In this document: positions 34,002-44,803 of the stretch, piece after piece | Layout of the letters: every line of letters begins with the position of its first letter | Numbering within the stretch: the stretch's first letter is position 1 | NCBI GenBank assembly: GCA_973895155.1 | Contig: OZ316898.1 | Span: 930,001-994,000 of the forward strand | Source of the DNA: Marsupella aquatica | Taxonomy: Eukaryota; Marchantiophyta | Reading direction: 5' to 3' | Length of the DNA: 64,000 nt | Program-made: the position numbers and the translations under genes | The notes under the pieces: model-generated | What the model was told of the DNA's origin: nothing | Databases searched by the model: none | What the model saw: only the letters and a program-made list of their open reading frames with translations

Positions 34002-35508
34002 ATGGCTGATGTCAAGGAACTAATCAAAGTCGAGAGGGAAGAAAATGGGATTGCGACTGTGACGTTCAATCGGCCCGAAGCGATGAATTCTTTGTCCAAA
34101 GATATGATGATATATCTCGCTGGGATTTTCAAGTCAATGTCAGAAGATGCAAATGTTAAGGTTATCATTTTGACTGGGGCTGGCCGGGCCTTTTGTGCCG
34201 GAGTGGTACGTCTCTTAGTTTACTTTCTTCCTCTTTTTCTGTTGAAGAATGTAAATTACGGCATTATACTAGTTTTGGCACTCTATGTGGATTTAGAAGT
34301 TAGTTTGACATGCACATGAGTTTTTATCCCAGCGCTATTTGGATTTCTGGAGAAGTGTACGAAAACTTTGCTTGAGATGTTCTCTCGTGCCTTCTCCTAT
34401 TACTCAGTCATAATTTGTCTAGAATAGTTGTCCCCTTTTTGCAGGGTGGCCTTTTCAGTGCCACCGGCCAACCTTTTATTAATCACTGTGTTCCTTACAT
34501 GTGCCCCTTACTGAACTGGTTTCGTCGAATTTACGAATAGGATCTTACTGCAGCCCAAGGAGTGTTTAAGAAAGAGAAGTTCAAAGATGACGAGGATGCT
34601 ATAGTCATGATGGGGCGCTGCAGGCAACCCATCATTGGTGTTATCAATGGCTATGCAATCACTGCAGGATTTGAGATCGCTCTGGCCTGTGATATCCTGA
34701 TTGCCAGCACTGATGCCAAGTTCGTGGACACGCATGCTAAGTAAGCAAACTGTGTCTATGATTGGGCGTCCAGTACTTTTCTTGGTGGAGTCCCCTGGAT
34801 GAATAAGAAGACGCTTAAGATAGGAAGATTTTGGTGGTGTTTAGAAAGGGGATGTGTAGAAAGGATCTTAGCATTGTTAATGAGTGTTATCATATGGGCC
34901 CAGGTGCTACTATTCAGGTGCTACTAAGCAGCTATTTCTTACCCCTGTAACTTTGGGTCTGGATTCTGACAGGTTTGGAATTTTTCCGTCATGGGGGCTT
35001 TCTCAAAAGTTGTCTCGCTTGATTGGTGTGAACCGGGCACGGCATGTATCCCTCTCAGGCATTCCTGTAAATGCATCATACGCCCAAAGGTGGGGTCTTG
35101 TCAGCCAAATAGTTCCCCCGGCGGAGCTCATGAAAACTGCAAGAACGCTTGCAGAGACCATTTTGAGTAATCATCCACAGATGGTGCAGGATTACAAGGC
35201 TATTATAAGTGATGGTTTTAAACTCCCTTTGGGCGAAGCTCTTGTCCTCGAGAAGGTACACCTATTCGACTTTAGTCAATCGGTGATACTTTCTTTGAGA
35301 TCTCGGAGTAACAATCTTAATGTTTCGCAAATTTTACTTTTCTCGGAATACGCATTCAATCTGGAGAAAGCTATGTGACATCTTGTTATGTTTGGTTCAG
35401 GAGCGTGCCCATGCGAAATATGCAGCAATGACTCCGCAAGACTTTGAGAATATGCAAAAGTTCATTGCTGGACGCTCAAAGGCAAAGCAAGCGCCATCCA
35501 AGCTATAA
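34002..35508 (+). CDS. ECHIA: Peroxisomal enoyl-CoA hydratase/isomerase family protein (At4g16210-like), four exons
   Basis: Exons 34002-34205, 34541-34740, 34973-35255 and 35401-35508 join in frame through GT-AG introns of 335, 232 and 145 bp. They give 264 residues, about the length of Arabidopsis At4g16210. Crotonase-fold landmarks are FNRPEAMNSL (about 24-33), the first oxyanion-hole segment GAGRAFCAGVD (about 59-69), the second at ITAGFEIALACD (108-119), and FGIFPSWGLSQKL (136-148). E113 sits where the first catalytic Glu of rat mitochondrial hydratase lies. The second catalytic Glu position is His133 here, as I recall for the plant homologue. The protein ends in PSKL, a canonical PTS1 peroxisome signal. 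Role inferred: peroxisomal acyl-CoA hydratase or isomerase in beta-oxidation or a side pathway; exact substrate unknown. Convergent with the ABCG gene. Confidence 0.92.
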
Positions 35509-38500
35509 GAAAACTTTTGGCCTCGTTTTGGTTTGGAAGGCAGGGTTTCCTCTCTGTAGATATATATAACAGTGCAAACGAACAAAAACGCCAAACCAGG
35601 GGACAGGGTTTCCTCTCTGAAGATATTTCAAGTTCTCCTCTATGTAGATATTTCCAGTTTTTTTATTGAGTGCTGTTCTCTACAAATAGGTGAAGTTTTA
35701 TTTCCAAAGTACTTCCTATCCATTTTCTCTTTCCGAAGGGCAGTATTGCCTTCACCTCCGGATTGAGTCACTTAGACTGCAGTCATTAGTATTCTGCTAT
35801 TGCTGACGTGTTCTCATTGGGGCTTGTTTGAATTGAGATAGGACAAGTTTGCCCAAAAGGCCATGTTTCAAGGGACTGAGAGAATGTATAGATTCGAGTT
35901 TACAAAAGGGAATGATTCAGCTGTTGTTGTGCTTCCTTCTGACTGAAGTATCTATATCTCCACTTGGTGTATTTGTCCGTAGCGAGGAATTATGAGGATT
36001 CTAATTCCAGGAGAGTCAGATGTTTACAAATTTAATATTAATAGGGAGCAATCAAGGTCATTATAATAATTCGATGTGTAAGGAGTGGATGACACACCAA
36101 CATTGGAGAATGTGTGCACGATTCCATTCATTGTAAAAGTCTGGACTGAAATGAATGGAAGGTGGCAGGACTAAAGACGCGAGACTTCTCCAAAGAGGAA
36201 TCCTGTGGAATCCTGTGGAATCCATCAAGTAATTGCAATTTAGGGGTCTAGAGAGTTCAAGTCTGTGTACATTACCCGCCGAGTGAACATAGTAAGATCA
36301 AATCATGTTCGTTTTGGAAGCATTGTCCACGTCTTCCGACCTTAACTTCTATCGGAATGATGTCAAAGTTATAAGGCCTAAATAGCTTGTTTCCCAGAAA
36401 TGTTTTCCTGGTTTCTGTGCAAACTCATTGACGATTTTCATCTGGCCTGTGGAAAGCGCTTTGGAGAGTCATGTCTGGCTTTCCGGACATGTTTGAGACC
36501 TCCTGAAAGTGAATATGGTCATAAAGACAAGCAATTGGAGACTGGATGCCACGAGCCACTACAATCCAATGATTCACCTCAATCGATTGTCATACTCCGT
36601 ATGTCTAATCACAATATAATACGAGCTGGCACTTTACAAAAATTGTTAGGCTTGCTCAGGCTACGTATGGGTGTGAGTCGATTTGTGCGTTCGTCATGCA
36701 TGAAGGCACTCCACATGAACCGCACGCTTAATGAGGTGGGCCATTGCGTCGCTTGCGTGTTGCAGGAGGAGCAGGATAGACTTGAAAAATCCTCCGACAC
36801 CCGCTGCACGCTGAGATTTCTTCTTTGGAGGTTCTTCTTTGCCTTCTCTGTGATCAGTTTGGACTTGGCTACCCTTTCTTTACCAGGTCTTGCTTCATAT
36901 CTTGCAATATGTTCTCTGGACATGAACTGTGACTCCCAAAGCTTTCGCTTGATATAAGTACGAAACAGAGCGCATAGGTTGCCCTTCGTGTCGCATTCAT
37001 TGCGAAAACCTTGCACGAGTTCCTCTCTGTCTGTGGGCTTGCCAATCTTGCTCGTAGTTCTTATTCTGTCTCATCTAGTGATAAATGAAGGGCGGCCTTT
37101 GAAATTTTTGAATGCATTACTTCTCAAATTTTGAAGTGAGAAAGCAACACGATTTTTATGCCCCGAGGGGCCATCTACTCTGCACAGATCGAAGTCTTCA
37201 CCTCCCGTGGATCCATTTTTGGGGCCATGAGGGATCTCATCCTCAAGAGAATCTCTTGATGCAAATCTTCCTTGATGTGTTTGTTCTTTCCGTGACTTTT
37301 TCATATTTTTCGCCATTCTTCTTCGTAACCCCAAATTTCGTTCCAGTGCTTCTGTTGCGTCCGGAAGGACCTCAGGTGCGGGCTCATTCTCTGACTATCG
37401 CTTCCCTGTGGTGATGGCGCGATCCTTCGGAGCTGTCAAAGATCCGCTCCTCTGTTTGCTGTCATTTGGGACTTGTAGGGGAAAATTAGATCATCTGGAA
37501 AGGTTGTTTACTTTGACAATACAATGCATACAGAAAGTCTCCAGATGGGTCGAAGTAAGGGATCCGCTTGAGATAAACTCTCAAAACTCTGATTAGTGAT
37601 TGCGAGGAGTTGATAAACACACTGCAGCGCATGAGGTTACCTTAAACCTCATGCTTCTTGTAATATCGAATAGGTCTCCATACTATGGTTACTGAGTGAG
37701 TTGCATGTTCTCTTCTACAAATTGCATCCTGCTCCTGAAGCTCAAAAAACTTATTTCAATCTCTAACGCTCCATTCAGCTCGGAGGAAAACACCTTAGAA
37801 CAGCAGGACGACATGGAAAGGTGAAGATGGCAGGCACTCTTGTGCAAGTCGCATTGCCGATAGATTTATGCCAAACAAGTTTACACTAACACGAGGCTCA
37901 GAAGACCTGTGAGCGAATCTCTGTCTGAGAGCCCTAGGCCCATCTGGGAGAGCTAAATTATGTACTATGCACGGCAGTATTCAGGGCCTGCTGTTCATGA
38001 TTCCGGAATGGGTCGAAGTTGTCATCAAAACATTATAGACAAGAAGTCGGCGTGAGATTGTACTAAAACTTGCACTAGTATCGAATGTGGAAGTATAAAA
38101 CTGTGATTAGGTGTCCCATACTCGTGTAACTCTTCATCGAAATCTGCACAAATTTGGTCACACGTGCACAACAGAACAAAAAGGTAGGATCAGGAGTGAA
38201 AACGGATCCACGCCTACGAAACACAATCGGGAATTAACAGTAGCTCTAACTTTTGTTATCCTTCCATGGCTGCGTCGATCCTGCTCAGAAAAGCCGAATC
38301 AGAGTAGACGAAGATCTATAAATTCCTTGGGGTTACTTCCGGACTGGATCCAGGACAGCCTAGACTTCTGGTACGTCGATAATTCTCTCTCTAATCGATT
38401 CCAGTTAGAAATGAAAAGAGCTTCGGGTCGCTGTGAAAGACCCATAAAGACATGTATCATCAGCTTTACAGTTACGGAACTTGCCTGCCTGGGAACATCT

Positions 38501-38658
38501 ATAGCTCGTGCCCCAAGTCCCCAAAATGCTGAAGATTTTGTACAGTTCTTCAACTTTTGTACAGTCTAAAATTTGTGCCGCGAGCAGTCTAGCATACAGC
38601 TTGTCTATAGTACATAACGAGGGAGGGTTTTGAATTTACTTGAGAGATTCAACGAAAG
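35509..38658. other. Spacer between two convergent genes
   Basis: This should hold the 3' regions of the crotonase and ABCG genes. A small duplication of GGAATCCTGT lies near 36200. Frames on opposite strands overlap at 36400-37016. The minus-strand one has protein-like composition (listed separately) and the others look like chance. The plus-strand 152-codon frame at 38111-38569 and its minus mirror at 38299-38553 have no recognisable features. Confidence 0.35.
36609..37058 (-). CDS. Possible orphan exon of a basic, helical protein (uncertain)
   Basis: The minus frame is open from about 37058 to a stop at 36609 without needing an ATG. Its middle part, around KPTDREELVQGFRNECDTKG, LCALFRTYIKRKLWESQFM and EHIARYEARPGKERVAKSKL, looks like a charged helical protein, unlike the typical chance frames nearby. 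The C-terminal quarter (from about 36700) is less convincing and may lie beyond a splice donor. A plus-strand frame of 185 codons overlaps it completely and looks less natural (high Cys, Leu, Phe). I do not recognise a family. It could be a pseudogene fragment or a small gene. Confidence 0.2.
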   Translation of the reverse strand, partial: TTSKIGKPTDREELVQGFRNECDTKGNLCALFRTYIKRKLWESQFMSREHIARYEARPGKERVAKSKLITEKAKKNLQRRNLSVQRVSEDFSSLSCSSCNTQATQWPTSLSVRFMWSAFMHDERTNRLTPIRSLSKPNNFCKVPARIIL

Positions 38659-41600
38659 CTACCTTGCTATGAAACCGTGGCGCATGCACGGTCGTGGTAG
38701 TCGGAACACTTCCTTCGCTTTGATTAGCAAGAAGAAGAGTGCTCGATAGGCGAGGACGTTGCTGGACAGAATCGCCAGGTCGATCCATTTGCTCCTGCCG
38801 ACTGTCATCTGGTACGTCACGCGTAAAACATACTCGCCAGGGATAGGTGGATCCCCGGGATTTAGTCCCCTGAAGGTTAGCCCTGTGAACTCGTTCTTGT
38901 ACATACCCTACAATCAAATCGAAGTGTCAATGCCTTTAGTTGTGTCCCCTCGGCATCTGAACACTGCTCGCCTCGAACACTCAACATAAACAAAAGCTGT
39001 TAGTTATTACTTCGATGCGTTTGTGGTTCGTGCTTGAAAGAAAACTTTCGAGTGGAGATTATCTTCATTTTGACATCTTGGAAACTAAATTGAAAATGAT
39101 TACCATTCACTTCCCTGTGGAATGGATTCTGGTACCTGTAAGGCGTAAGAGAAAAAGTTCATGTAGAAAAGTGGAAATTTGGTGACTGGGTTTGGTATCT
39201 CGTCGGGTAATCTGAAGAATCCTGACACCAGAAGAAGGACCCCCTGTGTGAAAGACATTGGAATGCAATCGCATCGTTACTCATCAGTACCTCGGGTACG
39301 GGAAAACACCTACTGTAGGAAAAGCTAAATATCACGTTAGCAACTTTGACGAAAGTCCCTCTAAAATCTGAGATTTGTCAATTGGCCCAGCAGTTGAAGT
39401 CACAGCGCTTTATGAGGAAAGGTAGAGAAGAGATACAGATTCCCGCAAAATATTGCACTCATCTACATATTTCATTTCACTGCAAACGACGGGCTTGAAA
39501 CTTTTTGGCATCCTATTCTGAAAGTGATGTAGTCTCTAAACATTTCCCTTCGCACGCTAACCTTGGCAGAATGACAGACTTAAGATGACCATTGCAATTT
39601 GGCATGTCATGGCACGATGTGTGAAAATTTCCAAGATGCATCACATGAATTGTCTAGCAAAATGAGGAATGAATGAATGCGGGACAGCCGGGCGTCGGTG
39701 GCTCTTACCATGATCGAAGCTCCCACGATGATTCCCATAAGAAAGTTTGGCACCACACCAGCCACCGCCATCATCAAGCTCTCAACCACTACCAAGCTGG
39801 AGAAGACGATCATGGCATAGAACATGTAGTGGACGAAGCCGGGATGGAGTCCAGCGATAAAGTAGGAGATTGCTGAAGAGCTCAACGAGATGAGGAGCAG
39901 GAAAGGAAGGGATGACACCGTGTTTGCAAGGATGAACGGCAGCACACCATAGTGCCCGTTCTGTCGTTCCCGTGTGAAAACCTGTGCCATACAGATCGAG
40001 AATTACCATGAATTCAGGTTCGACTGTGATTGAAAATGGATTGCACATATTTCTTCTCATTTTGATAGGACGATGTGAATTGCAACTGACATGTCTTTTC
40101 CTTTCTCGTCCAAGTTTCCATCTGAATCATTGATTTAATTGATGGAATCATTGATTTGATTGCAGGACTACGCTTACAATTACCTGGGACGTGAAGCGGT
40201 TTGGACCAGGGACACCGACAAAAGAATTGTGAAGGTTGAGATTAATGTTTCGAGAATTCGAAGCTTTGACCAGTGTACGCCTTTCTTGGAGTGAAGTAAG
40301 TGAGCAATATGAATGCGTCCCAGCAATTCAGGTCGTAGTTCATCGTTGAAGTGACTCAGGAAATCCGATCCAACTTGTTCGTTCTATATGGTCGTGATTT
40401 TTTTATACCGGTGCTTAGGGCAAATGTTTCTTTTGCTCAAGTCTTCAATTCTTTAGTATGCATTAGCATTAGCACTAGGACTTGGTTGTGACCCTCGCGG
40501 TCACTCTGTTTATGTCAGTTCCTGAATCAATGGGGGTTATTGAAAATTGTGCTTCTTTTCTCTGAAAATCAAAGTCACCCCAAGGGTTCCTGACTTTTCA
40601 CAATTTTGTTTTGTCAAAGTAGAATCATGAAAGAGACGCACAAAGATAACCAAGGGTTTACCTTACAAATTGCTTAAGGATTTACCAGGACTGAGCTCTT
40701 GAGTTCCTACTTACTGGCCTTTCTAACTTGCCTTCTAAGTAAATGGAGAGGTGCCATCGTAAGACCTTTTTTCCTAGACTTGATTAGCAACAAAAGCTGG
40801 ATCTAGTCGTAGTAGGAGAATTGGGGTGCGGATGAGAATGATGACGATCGAAGAGTTGCTAGTGGCAGGTAGGATTGGCTTGGTTTAGTTTGGGGGCTGC
40901 TAGTGACTCCGTGGCTTTGGATGAGATGATATGCTGACAGCAGTCGATCAGCTGAGCCTTTAGGATATTAGTTTACGTCACGTAATCTAAGACGACCCTT
41001 CATAACTTCATTTACAAGAAACTGCAGCTGATTTCTGAAGCGCACAGTGTCCAGAAGTGCTGTTTACTACAGAGTAACTCCACGTCTAAACCTGATTTCG
41101 TACCCGTCGAGTACTCGGCTCTTCTTTGACAGGTACATGCTACTGGCTCTGCTCAAAGTGATATGACGTATGAAATTGGGCATCCCTTCGTTCCGATCCC
41201 TTTTTCTCTCGAAGCATATATAATATGTATGTATGATATACATTTACGAGCTGTTTGTCCAGCTCGAGGACAATGATTAAAGTGTAAGTACCTTCATGTC
41301 CTCCACGAATGACGGAAACCCTCCGATTGACATGAAGGTCAAGAATCCCACCACGAACGATAAACAAGCTCCTCTTCCCTGCACGCCGTGGTCGGTCAAG
41401 CGTTTCCCGATCAGACATAGGCTCTCTCTTCCTTAAAGTTAACTCGATAAATTTAATAATGATTGAGCTCAAGGACAGTATCGTCTATATTAGATTAACT
41501 TCTGGACGTATGTGGATTAGTAGCGAGAAAACGCCACCTCTCAACAACTTAGAATGGACAAAGTCACCTCTCAATAACTAAGAATGGACAAAGTCATCAT

Positions 41601-44272
41601 TAATTGGAAAATTCAAGAGGTGGCATGGGAACGGACCGAACGACAAAAACAAAAAACCTCTCAAGACCTGTCCAGGATGTACACTAGATTGAAACACGTA
41701 CGTTGATGGACTGGTAGTCCAAGCTCTCGTTGTGGTACACCCAGCCGATAAAGATTGCCAGAGCGATGTACATAATCAGCCGCACCCAGTAGTAACTCCA
41801 GTCGCGCCTCATGTTCACGAACGACCGCCTTGTGAGAATGTAGAGTTGCATGAGAAAACTGGACTGGCTGCCTTTGCCTTTGGACATCTCCTCGCTCACC
41901 AGGTTCTGGCAATTGATATATCCACCTCCATATATTAAAGGTACAGGAATTCATCATCTGACTTCATTCTTCTTCTTTATAATTGCTATTACTTTCGGAA
42001 ACAAATATGTTGGTCCTGACTTCTCCTTATAATGGAGAGCATTCATTCGAATGAAAGATTGTGACTGAAAATCTTTACGGACATAAACACGGAATTAGTT
42101 TGATCAAGAGGACCTTCACCTTACAAGTCTACTAGAGTGTGTAATCAAAAACTTCGAGGGATATATCTGTACCAGTACCTTTAGCTTGTCGATGAATTTG
42201 GCAGTGCTAAGAGCCTGCTCCGATGTCTGGTAGTCGTTGATGAGTTTCTCAACCACATCTTTGATTTCCCTCTCTTCCAGTGGATCCACAGCCTGCCCTT
42301 TCAGAGCCTCTTCATCGTATTCAGTGATCCTCAACTTTTCTTTCCTTGCCTTTCGTATTGAAATGCCGTTTCTCCTCACGTTGTCGAAGTCCTTATTGAT
42401 GCAGCGAAGGTAATGATCCGACGGATTCCGCAGCGGTGGACACGGATAACCCGCGTTTGCGAAGAACTGCAGTCCATTAATCCCGAGAACCATGACTCGT
42501 AAGTTTGCCGGCCAATTGTCAGCACAAGTGCGAACTTATTTTGTACATCAGTTTATGATCCTCGATTAAGTCCTTATTTTTATATTCCCTCGTTTGAAAT
42601 CGGCAATGTTATCATATTTCGGATTCTCAACACATAATTCTTAATCTCCTTATTCATAGACATTTCCACTTGTGTTATTCCTTAAGAGAACTTCAAAATA
42701 ATCTCCAAATACGATACAATTTCAAACATCACGAAATTCACTCTGTCCCGACCCTTCGCAAAATATCTCGATGGGTTGCTGTCCATAAATTTGTTAACAT
42801 CGAAATGATTGTACAGAGCATGTATGCATATAATAATACCTCGGGCGAGTTAGCCAGTTTCCCAAAATACACTGTGCGGCCGCTGGACAGCAGCAGAAGG
42901 TCCTGGAAGAGTTGGAAAACCTCAGAGCTGGGCTGATGCACAACAGAGATGATTGTGTGTCCGTCTCTCGCCAAATCTTTCAGCCTCTGAATGACAAAAT
43001 ACGCAGCAGCACTGCACAAACATACAAGTCCACAGCTAGACCTAAGAATGACTTCACACGAATTCAATCATTGTTGGTCGACACATGATTAGTATGCGCG
43101 AAGAATGATTTCTGGACATGGCCCACTTCAGTTTGCTTTAGTGACTAGTACCTGTCTAGGCCGCTGGTCGGCTCGTCCAGAAAGATCACGTTGGGCCGAG
43201 TGAGAATCTCTACAGCGATGCTGAGGCGTCTCTTCTCGCCACCGCTCAGTCCCTTCACACCCCAGCTGCCAACCCGAGTGTCTCTCGCATCATTAAGACC
43301 CATTTCCAATATCGCCAGCTCGACCTTCTCTTGCTTCTCAGAATGCGGCATGCTATCTGGAAACCTCAGAGAGGCCGAATACCAGATGGTCTCGAACACC
43401 GACAGGGTCCCGATCAGAGTGTCGTCCTGCGTCACGTATGCTGCCTGGCAGATCACTCACAGCTGAAAATTAGCGAACTCTGACATTCAGGACTGCAAGG
43501 GTCCTCTTTGCTCTTTATCGTGAATTCAGCTCCGTGAAGGTAGACGGTTAGATTACTGAAATGTATTGGGGCTTGGAATTTAGAAACAATCTTGTTACAA
43601 GCAATACAAACAGAAACAGTCACTTACCGTCTGGCCAAATGTCAGTTCCTCTTCCCGTCCATTGACCAGAATCTGCCCAGTTTGAACAGCATTCTTCACG
43701 TGTCTACCTGAATTAGGATTGTGCCAAATCAGCTATTAGCACTACGTCCAATGGTGGATGGCAATACGATATAACGATGGACTTTAAGGCTGGCGAATTC
43801 CAGTCATAGAAACAAGGGCATTCATTGTGGGCTGATCAAGATCTGTTTAGTCAACACGGATAATTATCTAGAAGCTGAAACGAAAAGAAATTTTAAAATC
43901 AGTCATGTATATAGAGGGTCTTCAGCTCCATCTTGAGCAAAAAGAATTGCGGCAGGCATGCAGCAGTTTACCTGCAAGCGTCTCCAGTAGTGTGGTTTTT
44001 CCACATCCTGAAGGTCCCATGATGGCCAGGAGGCGGCCCGGCTCTGCGTGCCCCGTAAGACCGTCCAGCACAACATGCTGACCGCCATTCACCGAGACTG
44101 TCAAGTCCTTCCACGCCAAGCGCACCGGTTTGCAAAAGGGAACACCCCAGGCCGCACACTGAGGTTCTTCAATTCCGCAGGACCCCGCGTGGGACATCGT
44201 CTCATCCGAGGTTTCTGACAATGCAAATGGCCCGGAAAGGCCACGGACAGTAGGACTCGCTTGGACTTCCAT
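38659..44272 (-). CDS. ABCG11: ABCG-family half transporter (WBC, ABCG11-like), ten exons
   Basis: Ten exons join in frame: 44272-43972, 43707-43628, 43444-43152, 43011-42840, 42466-42179, 41905-41702, 41378-41292, 39981-39709, 39243-39136 and 38907-38659. The product is about 684 residues (Arabidopsis ABCG11 is about 703). The ATPase domain comes first: Walker [10 protein letters not shown] at 86-94, Q-loop YVTQDD near 130-135, signature LSGGE at 193-197, Walker B VIFLDE at 213-218 and switch His250. The membrane domain follows from about 395, with [20 protein letters not shown] near 415, [15 protein letters not shown], then [14 protein letters not shown] and [13 protein letters not shown], which are diagnostic of the ABCG11/12 clade. 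These plasma-membrane half transporters dimerise and export cutin and wax precursors in Arabidopsis; surface-lipid export is inferred here. The tail stops at FIAR and lacks the longer basic extension of ABCG11. The 1310-bp intron 7 (39982-41291) is the largest. Confidence 0.9.
41535..41597. repeat. 30-bp tandem duplication inside an ABCG intron
   Basis: CACCTCTCAACAACTTAGAA or its close variant, followed by TGGACAAAGT, occurs at 41535 and 41565, inside the intron between exons 6 and 7 of the ABCG gene. Confidence 0.75.
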
Positions 44273-44499
44273 TCGATCTGTACAATCAACTGATCATCAA
44301 CATGGTTTGCAGTGTTACCAGATCAATGCGCACTGAGAGAAGGTACATCAAATCATGTCAACACTTCTTGCGAGCCGACACTAGATTACAAAGTCTACGA
44401 GCATTCTAAGTTTCACGAGTCAATGTCTTTAATGCCGATCCAGATAAAATGCATGCATTCTACCAAGCTAAGTTACGTCTTTGCAAATGGAAAGTTCTG

Positions 44500-44560
44500 A
44501 AGGGCATGTATATAAGGACCACAGTTATATGTATGTTACTAATAATATATAAGGCGCGAT
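44500..44560 (-). promoter_or_regulatory. Candidate core promoter of the ABCG gene
   Basis: On the minus strand, TATA-like strings (CTTATATATTATT near 44540-44553 and CCTTATATACATG near 44505-44517) lie about 235-280 bp upstream of the ABCG start codon, a reasonable distance for a plant core promoter with a leader of about 200 bp. This is AT-rich DNA, so such strings also arise by chance. Confidence 0.25.
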
Positions 44561-44654
44561 GCAAATCTAGAGTGAAGCGTCTGGACGGGTAACTCTAACT
44601 AAGGACAAACTTATGTACACTGACTCTAAATAAAGACAAACTAAAAGTGAAAGT

Positions 44655-44803
44655 GAACAAAAAACAGGGATTGGGCAGATGAACGGGAAATAGAATTTTT
44701 CTGAACAAGAAACAGGGATGGGGCACAGATGAACGGGAAATAGAATTTTTTTGAACAAGAAACAGAGATGGGGCAAAGATGAACAGGAAATAGAAATTTT
44801 TTG
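44655..44803. repeat. Three tandem copies of a 48-50-bp unit
   Basis: Copies start at 44655, 44703 and 44753. Each runs GAACAAGAAACAGGGATGGG, GCACAGATGAACGGGAAATA and GAATTTTT, with small variations. Confidence 0.8.

Noticed and set aside
36400-36957. 185-codon plus-strand frame
   Set aside because: Composition is unnatural (Cys, Leu and Phe-rich), no family features, and it is antisense to a more protein-like frame.
38111-38569. 152-codon plus-strand frame downstream of the ABCG gene
   Set aside because: It lies in the probable ABCG 3' region, has a mirrored minus frame and no recognisable motif.
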